DNA of 64,000 nt, taken from assembly GCA_029232285.1 (NCBI GenBank), contig JAOXFI010000022.1:1-64000 (forward strand), read 5' to 3'. This document shows positions 51,200 to 60,676 of this stretch, piece after piece. This DNA is from Agmasoma carcini (nom. nud.) (lineage: Eukaryota; Microsporidia; Thelohaniidae). Position numbers and translations under genes: made by a program. Numbering within the stretch: the first letter of the stretch is position 1; the number at the start of each line of letters is the position of its first letter. Below the pieces are notes generated by a model. That model was not told the origin of the DNA and made no database searches. It saw nothing but the letters and a program-made list of their open reading frames with translations.

Positions 51200-52250
51200 A
51201 AAAAGTTTTTTAATTTGAAATGTGATTGAAACAATTAAAATGTTTATTGAAAAATTGACTAAAACAATTAGAAAGTGGTTATAACAACTTAAAATTAGAT
51301 CATGGAACCCTATATAATATTTTTAAAAATTCTTTTTTCACCAGGAGGAATTCGAAGAATTTTCAAAAACCTTTTATAATTCTGAGAATCTCTTAAAGCA
51401 GAAATAAGTTAAAATTTTCTCTTTAATTCGAAAGTAAAGTGGTTTTCCAGAGTGAACAAATAACTGTATCACCTTGGCAAGCATTAACATTTTATAATCT
51501 AATTGATTTATTTTTTAATTTGAACAATGCTGAGGTTATAAATTTTCGTAGAGTTTTCAGTTTTTTGGAAATTTTTACCAGATCGTGTAACAGCGCCATC
51601 AATTGCTTATAATTGAAAGTGAATTAAATTTTGTAAGAATTGAAGTTTTATTTATATTTACACTCAATGGAGAAAAATTTGTTAAAAGTGAATATAGCAG
51701 AACTTAATAATGATTTTTAAAATTATGTCATTAGCCCAATGGTAGTCATGAATGTAATTCTCACCATTACAGACAAAATATTGCCAAAGCTCGAAACAGG
51801 TTGAATAGTATTAAATATTTCAAAAGCTTTAGAAATTAATCACAAACAATTTAATGAATTACAAGGCAATATTTTATTATCGGTTCTGTGTTATCGAGAT
51901 AAATATAAGTACTTTATCTTAGTTTAGAAATGTAATATGCTGCTAATAAATGAATGTTGTATATTAACACTAAAGAAAATTTTAAATACGGTAAATATAA
52001 ATATATATTATTATGTTTCAATTACCACTACTAATATATTAAAACGAATATAATAGTTCTAGATTGATTTTAAAATATCAGATAATAATGAATTTTCGTT
52101 CATCAAATAGGAATTAACGAATAATTTGATTAAATCTAGTATTTCTACATATATCAATTTTGATATTTTTCTCTATATATAAAAGTTAAAAATATAATAT
52201 AAAATTTATTTCTTATTGCATAACATATAAATACAGTTTTTTAAAGAAAT
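51200..52250. other. A+T-rich region, nothing recognised
   Basis: About 1 kb with no supported gene. A tRNA-like fragment near 51725-51780 does not fold and was rejected. Confidence 0.4.
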
Positions 52251-52269
52251 GCCAATTAAGTTGATTAAA

Positions 52270-52740
52270 GCTATTCAATTAAATCAAAGAAATAATCAAA
52301 ATTTTGAAATATTGTTTTTTCACATCCACCTGAGTAAATACGATTCCAAAAACCCAGGAAAAGAATATATATCATGTTTTAATCTTCTTTCAGTTTATTC
52401 CAATAAGATTCAATATTTTGAGTATAAAATTCATTAATTATATCAACAAATTTAAAAAATATAAATAAAGTATGTTCATATAACTATGTTATTAAACATT
52501 CAGATTTTAGTTGTTTTTAGCACACTTTTTGTAAAATAAGTAATAGAATTGCTACACTCATATCCTCAACAGTTTAACAAAATACTTTAAAGGTGAAGTA
52601 GATGTATCTGCAATACCAAACAACCACCCGGCTTCATCACCAACACGTTTTTATAATGTTTCTGCTTATACTTGAACATAGATTCATTGATTTGACAAAT
52701 TACACCCAAACTACCTAACATCATTAGAAAGTTATCAAAA
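52270..52740 (-). pseudogene. ISXO2/IS1595-like transposase relic 5
   Basis: Minus-strand pieces: INESMFKYKQKHYKN (about 52660-52705), GDEAGWLFGIADTSTSPLKY (about 52590-52650), and the C-terminal FYTQNIESYWNKLKE followed by HDIYSFPGFLESYLLRWM (about 52320-52430). All are ISXO2 hallmarks, separated by frameshifts and stops. Confidence 0.75.
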
Positions 52741-53514
52741 TATACTTTTGTTTTTTTGCGTATCTTTTAGTATGGCTTATTTACTAAACTTTTAGACAAA
52801 TTAAGCTTCAAAGTGTGGCAACTTGTGGTTTATTATCGAAGAACCCAAAATAATAATAATTTTTCAGGGGTAACTTGATATCGCTAAAAAATGTTCGTTT
52901 GTACATATATTCTTTTTAAAATCGATACAACCACATTTTTAACAAATAAATCCTATATTATTAATTGAATGCACATATTTCACTAAGAGAAGTGTTACAA
53001 CAAAATAATAAATTAAAGAATGAAACCATCTTCCTTATTAGTATATTAATAACACCAGTGGTATTATTCCGCTAATTACGAATTCACATTCAAAATTAAA
53101 GATCGTTTAAAACAGGCTTTACAGTTGCTCATCAATCTTGGGTATTTTATTTGAGGCTTTTAAAGTTGATGAGGAAATTGTATAATGTTTATGATTTTTT
53201 TCAGTACAGAAAAATCAAATTCTAAAATTTAAACAATTTTTAGAAATATTATAGGGTAGCATTTTAAAATTGATTTGCAGAATAAAGAATCAAAGACATT
53301 CTTTTAGATGATATCTAATTTTTTAGATTATTATATATAGACCCAGATTATAGTGTGAAAACAAAAGTAAACACGCATATTAACCTATAATTATATATCA
53401 AATATTGTCTAAAATAGATATCGGAAATTATACAAATTAGAAAATATCAGTAATACCTATTTTGTTTGTTATTGATGAAAATACAAAATTATATCGAAAT
53501 AATGTAACGTTTAT
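52741..53514. other. A+T-rich region, nothing firmly recognised
   Basis: Probably more transposon debris next to relic 5. No supported gene. Confidence 0.4.
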
Positions 53515-53830
53515 GTATCCCATAACCGCTTCCTATAGTATGATGTCTTTAAAGTCTTACTGTTACCATATAGGTGGTTCAGATGGTATAACAAACAAGT
53601 TTTCTACTACCTTTACCAAAACATGCTAATGTACGGTTACTATTTCCCATTTTCTATCTTTTTTACTTGCTTGGTATGGCTTTTCTCTTTTTCTAAGCTG
53701 ACTGATACTTAAGATTCATTGTAGAAAACAAGAATATTGGGAGGGATTTTCAATCGATACAACTTCGTGCTGTCTGTGTTTTTTATATTTTGCACAAGCA
53801 AGCATATTGGATCAATAAACCTTTTATTAT
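53515..53830 (+). repeat. Solo-LTR-like dispersed repeat, copy C (5' truncated)
   Basis: Carries the 3' part of the family: GCTTCCTATAGTATG, ACAAGTTTTCTACTACC, TTTACTTGCTTGGT, AGCTGACTGATACTTAAGAT, GATTTTCAATCGATACAACT and GCATATTGGATCAATAAA. The 5' half is missing or unrecognisable. Confidence 0.65.
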
Positions 53831-54068
53831 TAGATTATCACAAAAAGTGTTCCTATGAATGAGATGAATAGCGGTTATATCAACCTTATTACAAGATTAA
53901 GTATCTATTGATTTTTATCAATAGACATTAGATGGTTGAATAAAATGATACAATGTGTTTTTAAGATTAGATATAAACATTTTATCACCTAAAACATACG
54001 ATATCGATGCCTTTAAGTATATTTAAGCATGTTTAAACACATATTAAACCATTTTTAACCACATTAAC

Positions 54069-54398
54069 ATGTCTTGTTGTCTTAAATTAGATTTTAATTG
54101 GAGCTTAGAAAATCATTATTTCACAGGTAGAATAAATGAAAATAACTTTGTTCTATTATTGACTTTTATTTTTATTTTGCCTTTCATACAAAAATCTCTT
54201 AAGCAAATCAATGAAAAATCGATATTTTATTCCATAACGGTTTGTTTTTATATCTTAAGCAATTGGTACCTAATGATGCTTACTATGACAGGCAATATTT
54301 ATATAATTATTGTGTTTGTGTTCTCTAAAACTATATGTACCACCATGGCAAGTACAGATAAGATTCATAACGATGATCTTAAAGAATTGTGCCATTAA
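54069..54398 (+). CDS. Small membrane protein, unrecognised
   Basis: A 109-residue frame with an ATG and three hydrophobic helices (about residues 26-42, 51-70 and 71-92) and a polar C-terminus (STDKIHNDDLKELCH). Its base composition and residue mix (Trp, Cys, Asn, Asp spread through the frame) look more gene-like than the surrounding desert. No family recognised. It lies about 570 bp from the convergent tRNA-Gln. It could be a genuine lineage-specific gene or chance. Confidence 0.45.
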   Translation: MSCCLKLDFNWSLENHYFTGRINENNFVLLLTFIFILPFIQKSLKQINEKSIFYSITVCFYILSNWYLMMLTMTGNIYIIIVFVFSKTICTTMASTDKIHNDDLKELCH

Positions 54399-54969
54399 TT
54401 AAATTATCACTAATAGTATTTTATATAAACTGTTAATTATCTAAAGAACCATACCCACTTCTTATTAAATCAATTATAGAAAAATATTATATTACTGATA
54501 AGATGCTTTTATAGATTAAATGACTTAAAATATTGTTATTTAAAGATTTATTTTTGATATTTTTTAATAGAAACATAATTTTTTAAAATAATTGCACAAT
54601 CTTCATCAAAAACTAGTCAATGCCTTAATTCAAGATAAAAGACCAGATTTCAAGTACTAAAAACATTTTAATCATTTTTATAAACAATAAGCATATAAAA
54701 GAAAATTTAACTGTTAATATAAATTGTATGATAAATATAAAAATTACTTAAATGTAAGAGTATTTTTAACCTTAGGTAACATAGATAGATATTATTTTAT
54801 TCGTTAATACTGTGTTCAACTAGCTGATATTCTATTGATCTTCATTTAACATTTAAGGGCCACAAAGATAGTCATTTTTTATAGTTTTAAAATAAATGAA
54901 GTTCTTTAAATGAACATAAGTTATATCAATCATCAAATCATTAAGTGTAAAAATATCCGAAAAAAAATT
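54399..54969. other. Intergenic, includes tRNA-Gln 3' flank
   Basis: A+T-rich. The only signal is the T-tract downstream of tRNA-Gln on the minus strand (54962-54969 reads as T on that strand), an RNA polymerase III terminator. Confidence 0.5.
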
Positions 54970-55040
54970 GGTTCTACTGAGATTCGAACTCAGGTCGCGG
55001 GATTCAAAGTCCCGAATGCTAACCATTACACTATAGAACC
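54970..55040 (-). tRNA. tRNA-Gln (anticodon UUG)
   Basis: A 71-nt cloverleaf on the minus strand. Acceptor GGTTCTA/TAGAACC, D-arm GTGT/GCAT, anticodon stem CGGGA/TCCCG with loop CTTTGAA (anticodon TTG, Gln), variable CGAC, T-arm CTGAG/CTCAG with loop TTCGAAT. No intron. A downstream T8 tract terminates RNA polymerase III. Confidence 0.95.
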
Positions 55041-55142
55041 TTATGTATAGCATTAACTAGTAATATATATTTATATTTTACAATGATGCTTTATATAATC
55101 TTTTATTATAAAAGTTACTTAAAAAAGTTATAAATTAAACAT

Positions 55143-55340
55143 TTATTCATTTTCTTCGGGAATACTCTTAATCAATTCTTTATATAGTTCGAATACGTGT
55201 TTCATTCTATCTGTTATATCACACATCCCCAAAACACTTTCATTGCACGTATCTAACAATTTACTTATGTCTTTTAACTTGTTATCAACGATTGTTGAAT
55301 TTCTATTTAATTGTTTCAGCTTATCCAAAGAAAAATTCAT
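55143..55340 (-). CDS. 65-residue helical protein, DASH DAD2-like at best
   Basis: A 65-residue frame starting at the ATG 55340-55338. The residues form one or two amphipathic helices (SLDKLKQLNRNSTIVDNKLK, then MCDITDRMKHVFELYKELIK). The pattern of ELK.LN...S, L..L...L and then a VL..Y..L...I end is reminiscent of the small DASH/Dam1 kinetochore subunit DAD2. The similarity is weak and by eye only. Its start codon overlaps that of the divergent YJU2-like gene within one CATG. The frame remains open upstream but without another ATG. Confidence 0.4.
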   Translation of the reverse strand: MNFSLDKLKQLNRNSTIVDNKLKDISKLLDTCNESVLGMCDITDRMKHVFELYKELIKSIPEENE

Positions 55341-55848
55341 GGCATACTCTGGAAAACAAGTTTTGAAGAGATTTTTAAATAAAAAATCAAGACAAAATTC
55401 TTTTGATAGACACTCAACTAGGTTTTGCACACCATTTGAATTAAAATGTATGCATTGCAAGTGCTATATACCAAAATTTAAACGATTTAATGCGGTTAGG
55501 GAGACAATCAGAGATAAAGGATATTTGGGTGTGAATATCTTTAGATTTATACTTAAATGTTGCAATTGTAAGAAATATTTCACTTTAATAACAAATCCAA
55601 TGAGTGAGTGCTATGAGGTAGAGTTTAATTGTACAGAGTTCTCAAATTATGTTTCCTCAGATAAAACTGATAAAATTGAAAAAAAGTATGAAGAAACAAT
55701 TGAGTATGAAAAATTATTAGAAAAGGCAAAGATAATCGCATCAACAGATCCAGATATTGTGCTTGAAGCATATGAAAGAAACAAAACCATACCTGAGATT
55801 GAAAGAGAAAGACTTTTAAATAAATTTCTGAAATATTTTAGTTTATAA
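55339..55848 (+). CDS. YJU2: Splicing factor YJU2/CWC16-like
   Basis: A 169-residue protein from the ATG at 55339; the upstream in-frame ATG at 55243 would lie inside the opposite gene. It matches the YJU2/CWC16 (CCDC94/CCDC130) family: an N-terminal basic stretch (KQVLKRFLNKK), FELKCMHCKCYIPKFKRFNA with the first CxxC, KGYLGVNIFRFILKCCNCKK with the second CxxC (zinc), then TNPMSECYEVEFNCTEF, comparable to the TDP.N.DY..E.GA block. A helical acidic tail follows. Yju2 joins the spliceosome through the NTC and promotes branching. The protein is shorter than usual (about 280), lacking the long C-terminal tail. Confidence 0.8.
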   Translation: MAYSGKQVLKRFLNKKSRQNSFDRHSTRFCTPFELKCMHCKCYIPKFKRFNAVRETIRDKGYLGVNIFRFILKCCNCKKYFTLITNPMSECYEVEFNCTEFSNYVSSDKTDKIEKKYEETIEYEKLLEKAKIIASTDPDIVLEAYERNKTIPEIERERLLNKFLKYFSL

Positions 55849-56554
55849 AGGTCATAATTATTGACTGTAAACAATCTTTCAAGTACGAAAATAATAATTT
55901 TATGGTCTTTTAAGGTTTTTTATATAATATGATGCTATAAATGATCAAATAGTTAAATACCAGAACTGATCAGCATTTATATAGACGTAAATTATCATCA
56001 ATAATCATATTTTCTTAATATGTCATTGATATAGTTTAAATATATCAAGATATAGAGTATGAGAATAGTATTGAGTTTATAAAAATAATTTTTTGATTTT
56101 AATAGTTGAAAATTCAAGAAAAGGTATTGAATTTTTGATGTCTCATGAAAATAAAATATAGTTAAAGTCTTGCAAAAAGATAATATAAATTAATCTTTTA
56201 AGTTTATGAAGTATGTTCAAATACGGGCGCTGATGGAATGAAGTTTCGTGTTATGATTGCTATCTGCTTATGGGTAAGATCTGGTATTTTTATTATTCAA
56301 TAGGTTTATTGTGTCAAAATAGTTCCCCAAGAAATAATACAATTTGTAAAACAATAGTTCTTGAAATGCCCCCTGCCTTTTCATATTTCCTATAAGTAGA
56401 TCAAAACTAATTAATACTTATGGAGAATAGCCAATCAGCATGTAAAAATTTTAAAAATTGGTACACATCAACAATAAAAATCAAAGAGAACAAAAGAATG
56501 ATTAAGGTTGGCAATCATACACATTTGATAAAACTGCAGCGAAATTTTAATATA
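55849..56554. other. Intergenic, nothing recognised
   Basis: A+T-rich, between YJU2 and the inverted solo-LTR-like repeat. No supported feature. Confidence 0.45.
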
Positions 56555-56812
56555 TCTGTCATATGATGCGGTTGAAACTAGGTTTAATGCTTTACGAAAC
56601 CGACCAGCTTATTTTTCTAATCGTAAAGTAGCCCTCTCTACCAATAAAGAAGAGGTGTATTTTTTGCGACCGTAAATCAGTTTTACAGTGTGAACGTAGT
56701 TATTCGTATATCTTCGGAACTGCCTTTCCCCTGACAGGCCCTAACATGTTATACTTCAATTAGCCATTGTTTCCACTTTATACCACGTAGAGGTATAAAC
56801 TCTTTTCAGAGC
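56555..56812 (-). repeat. Solo-LTR-like dispersed repeat, copy D (inverted)
   Basis: Reverse-strand copy of the same family. On the minus strand it reads CTCTGAAAAGAGTTTATACC, TATAACATGTTAGGGCCTGT, then ACACCTCTTCTTTATTGGTA and AGCTGGTCGGTTTCG. It is diverged from copies A, B and E. Confidence 0.65.
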
Positions 56813-57275
56813 GGTCTTTTACACAAATAAATAGCCGCACACATAATCTGTTATTTTTAAACACAATTATATATTATTTGCCTCAATTTCAATCTTTTAA
56901 AAATATCTATCAAGCCAACAAATTCACAAATATAATATATTGTATTGGTCTTATTTATAATTCAATATTTTAGGTAAGGGGTGTATATAATTAAATCATA
57001 AAAGAAACTGAAAATACATACAAAATCACCTTTTTAATCTTTGATATTTCATTATCAGTTTAGATGATATTTTCTATTTTAGAAAAATGATAAATTTGAA
57101 CCAATCTTATTCAATCAAATATGTAATTAACATATTAAGCCATCGTTATTGGTTCATACCCTATCAATCACCATTCATATTATTTCATTAGATAAATATT
57201 ATTATTTTCAAGTTACGTAAAAATTTGATTTCTTAAAAAAATTAGTTAGTCAAAAAATGGTTCTTTATTTACAGT
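56813..57275. other. Intergenic, nothing recognised
   Basis: A+T-rich, downstream of the STE12-like gene. No supported feature. Confidence 0.45.
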
Positions 57276-58112
57276 TTAATATTTCTCATCTGGTATTCTA
57301 AAAGAAGTATACATCTTCCTTGTTGATATGTTGTGGGTTTTGTAGTGGGCTGCAAGATTATCTGATCTTGAAAATGCTCTCTTACAACCCGGGTATCTAC
57401 ATTTATACGGTCTCTCTCCAGTATGCATTTTTGAATGCCTTTTTAAATGTTCAAAACGTTTGAACGCTCGTCTACATGATGGTATTTCACATATAAATGG
57501 TCTTTCTCCAGTAGGTGCTACATGAGGTGCCATCTGTTTTCCACGTGGCTTCTGAAGGGTATTGGTGTCAAAAGGAACATCGTCATTTATTGGATTATCA
57601 AACTTAAACAGGCTAAATTCCTGCTTAGGTTCCATGGTATTGATTTCCACCTGCTTAAATAGCAATTTATCGTCTATTTTACTAAATCTTTGCTTTAAGT
57701 TATGACTTTGTTGTTGTAGGGTATCTATTCTAGCAAAAAATGGATCGTCTAGTTTGAAAATCTCTGAGTTAGGGTTATTATTTTGATTTGAAAGTGTATT
57801 TTCTTTTATATAGCATGCTTCAGCCTTCCTAAAGACTTCGTTTGTAAGGAAATCAATACAAACTATTCTTTTATCAATGTTGTAGTTTGCTTCAATGTAG
57901 ACAAAATCAGATATAAAGTTAATAATGCTGTGGGTATCTTTTAAATTCAAAAATTTTTGAAAGACAAGGGTAACTGAATCTAGGTCCATATAGAAGAGCC
58001 CGTTGATTTTAAAAAGGTCAATCTTTCTGTTTTTTATTATTATTTCTTCACCTAAACAGTATCTATTTACAATATTATGTAGTTCAGCTTCGTAGTTCAT
58101 ATCTTCATTCAT
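57276..58112 (-). CDS. STE12: STE12-like transcription factor with two C2H2 zinc fingers
   Basis: A 278-residue factor. The C-terminal residues about 205-262 hold two C2H2 fingers of the Cx4C type: [20 protein letters not shown] through H..TH-type histidines, a TGERPY linker, then [30 protein letters not shown]...[10 protein letters not shown] is typical of fungal SteA and related factors. The N-terminal 110 residues resemble a reduced STE12 DNA-binding domain ([20 protein letters not shown] corresponding to the VLWNN.FYITGTDIVR pattern). STE12 proteins act downstream of MAP kinases in mating and pathogenic development. The zinc-finger call is certain; the STE12 domain is less so, and an Msn2-like or other C2H2 factor is the alternative. 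Confidence 0.7.
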   Translation of the reverse strand: MNEDMNYEAELHNIVNRYCLGEEIIIKNRKIDLFKINGLFYMDLDSVTLVFQKFLNLKDTHSIINFISDFVYIEANYNIDKRIVCIDFLTNEVFRKAEACYIKENTLSNQNNNPNSEIFKLDDPFFARIDTLQQQSHNLKQRFSKIDDKLLFKQVEINTMEPKQEFSLFKFDNPINDDVPFDTNTLQKPRGKQMAPHVAPTGERPFICEIPSCRRAFKRFEHLKRHSKMHTGERPYKCRYPGCKRAFSRSDNLAAHYKTHNISTRKMYTSFRIPDEKY

Positions 58113-59274
58113 GATTTCCCAATTAGAAGACCCTTTAATATTTCAACGATTTTTTTGGACCAATAATTTTTCTAAGGAGGAAGCCTTCCTATTGGTTATT
58201 TAAAGATCAGTAAATGAATATCATATAACATAGATCAGTATTTAAGATGTATTTGATAGTGAATATGTACCATATTAACATTAATAATTAGGTTTTATTG
58301 ATTTTTATATGTATTAATTAAATGAGCTTATTAAAATCAATTATTTGTTTCACATTATTGATTAAATTATCAAAAATTTATATCATAAATTGATATCAAT
58401 TATAGGTTATCCAAAAATATACAAAAAAAACTGCTTTATATCTTATTTATATCGAATATATAATATTTACTATGATCTTAAAAATAGGTGTTAAAAATGG
58501 TGTTAAGCTTCATTTTATACAAGTATGGTGCATATATATTCACCAATACCGATTATTGTGATTATATTGTTGTTTCTTGTTCAAATAAATGTTTTAATGA
58601 TGAATAAAGATACATTTAGTAAATTAATATCATTTTGATTATATAGAATAAAATATTGTAAAGTTTAGAATAGTAATGTATATTATTGATTTATGTGCTG
58701 TAGATAAACATTTAATATGTTCATTGTGAGTATAATTGTGATGTTTTTAGTATTTTTACGTTACTTTAACGACATATTAAACATTTGATCTCGGACCAAG
58801 TCATTTATTAGAAAAAAACATTAAATAATCATCGTAGTGACTATGAAAGGTGATTAAAAAGCGTCACATAAAGTTATATATTATTTTTATGAAATTGACT
58901 ATAATAATTAATCAAAAGAGAAAGGTGGTGATTCAAAATAAAAAAATATACCGTTTTGATAGATTATCAGTATAGCTATATATGTATAAATGTCAATAAA
59001 AAAAATTTATTTCTATTTAAACTTTGTTCTATTGCAAGAAATGGTTTAACATATAATCAGCGTCATAAATACATCATTTTGCTTATAGTTAGATAATAAA
59101 TGAAGTAAACCATACAATTCATACGTATCAAGCATATATACACAATCAAAAATGATTAAAGGTGAAAAACATATAAAACGGTATCATATACTATACTATA
59201 TTATGGCTAATATTCAATCTGTATCAAATATAAACTTGACGTTTCAGGTAACTAGAAATGATTAAAATGTTCAA
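58113..59274. other. 1.16-kb A+T-rich upstream region
   Basis: No gene recognised. The first 60 bp upstream of the STE12-like gene contain CTAAGGAGGAAGCCTTCC, a G+C-rich palindromic patch (GGAAG...CTTCC) at about 58173-58190, which might be regulatory. The remainder is featureless. Confidence 0.4.
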
Positions 59275-59815
59275 TATGCTCTGCAAAGAGTTCACACATC
59301 AACGTAGTAACGTTGAAAAACAGATAATTGAGTTATAACAGGTCAGGACTGTTGGGATACGGATAACCTTGTTCACTCTTGGAATCTGTTTCGCTATCTA
59401 TAGACAGACACCTCTTCTTCATTGGCAAGGAAGGGTCATTTCGAGATCTCAAAAATACAATGTGGTTGGTGTGTGTAATAGCACTAAGCCCAGCTACAGC
59501 CGCATCCTATAGTATACTGTCACCATCTAAGATAGCATGATAAACAAGTTTTTCTACCGCCTTTTACTAAATCAATATAAGTGTATGGTCGATATCTGTC
59601 TTTTCTATATTATATTTTAATTATTGTTGTTTGATTTAGGTGTTTTTACTTGCTAGTTCGATTTTTATCCTTTTCTAGGTTGACTGATACTTAAAATTAT
59701 TTGTAAAAAACGCGAAAATGAATGGAAAGATTCCCAATCGATACTAATTTGTGTTGTTTGTGTTTTTATCATACTTTTGTTCGGGCAAACCTATTGGAAA
59801 AATAAACAATTTATT
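59275..59815 (+). repeat. Solo-LTR-like dispersed repeat, copy E (longest)
   Basis: The most complete copy (about 540 bp). It runs CTCTGCAAAGAGTTCACAC, TATAACAGGTCAGGACTG, GATACGGATAACCTTGTTCA, ACACCTCTTCTTCATTGGCA, CATCCTATAGTATACTGTC, TTTTTACTTGCTAGTTCG, GTTGACTGATACTTAAAAT, TTCCCAATCGATACTAATTT and AATAAAC near the end. It lies about 220 bp upstream of the U6 gene. Confidence 0.7.
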
Positions 59816-60022
59816 ATTATTAAATGTTTGATAAATACTTTATAATTGATCAAATATAGTTATTTCTCCACTCTTAACTATTTGATATTCTGATATATAA
59901 TCATTAACCTCATATATATCAACACTTGTTCTTTTCTATAAATAATGTGATTTATGATAATGATTTTTTCAAAAGAAACAAAAAAAATTAATTATTACAA
60001 AATTTTGTTTGTTTTTTATTTT

Positions 60023-60029
60023 TATAAAA
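60023..60029 (+). promoter_or_regulatory. TATA-like element upstream of U6
   Basis: TATAAAA lies 17 bp before the inferred U6 5' end. RNA polymerase III-transcribed U6 genes commonly use an upstream TATA element, although usually slightly further upstream. Confidence 0.45.
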
Positions 60030-60039
60030 AAATTCAACC

Positions 60040-60169
60040 GTGCTCAGCACCGCTATAATTTTGAACAACACTGAGAAGATTAGCATAGCCCCTGCGCAAG
60101 GACGGCATAAATCCCTCAGGAGAGTGGCCCGGTGTAGACCAGGTCCTTATAAAAAAACTTATATTTTTT
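60040..60169 (+). ncRNA. U6: U6 spliceosomal snRNA
   Basis: The central region GAAGATTAGCATAGCCCCTG followed by CGCAAGGA is the near-invariant U6 core and includes the AGC triad. It begins with a tight 5' hairpin (GTGC-TCA-GCAC). Two normally conserved sites differ. The ACAGAGA box reads ACTGAGA (60070-60076), and the GGATGA of the internal stem-loop reads GGACGG, putting C where the metal-binding bulged U is expected. The 3' part after about 60110 is not like other U6 RNAs and contains a GGT-GTAG-ACC hairpin. The T6 run at 60164-60169 would terminate RNA polymerase III, giving about 130 nt. The 3' boundary is uncertain. Confidence 0.85.
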
Positions 60170-60676
60170 ATATATTTAATATATATCAGATATCACGCAT
60201 TCGTTAGATTTTGACCACCTTCCGATCACAAAAAGTTTGTTTTATATAAAATAAATTATAAATGTTTATATTGATTCTCCCTAAATATATCATTATGATT
60301 ATTGTAATGTCAGTTAGTAGTTATTTACAAATAAATGTAATATTTATGATGATTATAAACATTGAAGGTGTTATCGTACAAAAATGAATAGATTGGTATT
60401 CAAAATCTAAACAAACTATACGATATATTTAATCATAATATTTTAAGATACATTTACAGATTGCTTGTTTATTATTTTCAACCTTCAATTCTCATAATCT
60501 GTCATTAAAATCAAAAAGTTTCATATGAATCATTTTCTAAATTTTTAACAATATCGATTGATAACTATAAGTTTATATGCTAAAGCCTCATATATACGTA
60601 AAATAATGAGTATTCACATCAAATATTAACAACCATAAAACATTAAATAGATATGATATGCTTAATCGAGTATTTA
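60170..60676. other. Intergenic, nothing recognised
   Basis: A+T-rich region between U6 and the convergent TIP20-like gene end. No supported feature. Confidence 0.45.

Noticed and set aside
51720..51790. tRNA-like stretch GCCCAATGGTAG...TTCTCACC
   Set aside because: No acceptor or T-arm pairing could be found; chance resemblance or a very old relic.
59560..59580. GCCTTTTACTAAA, identical to the U5 snRNA loop 1 sequence
   Set aside because: It lies inside solo-LTR-like copy E, and the aligned position in copies A, B and C reads CTTTATCAAAG or CTTTACCAAAA. It is repeat sequence, and no U5-like stem or Sm site surrounds it.
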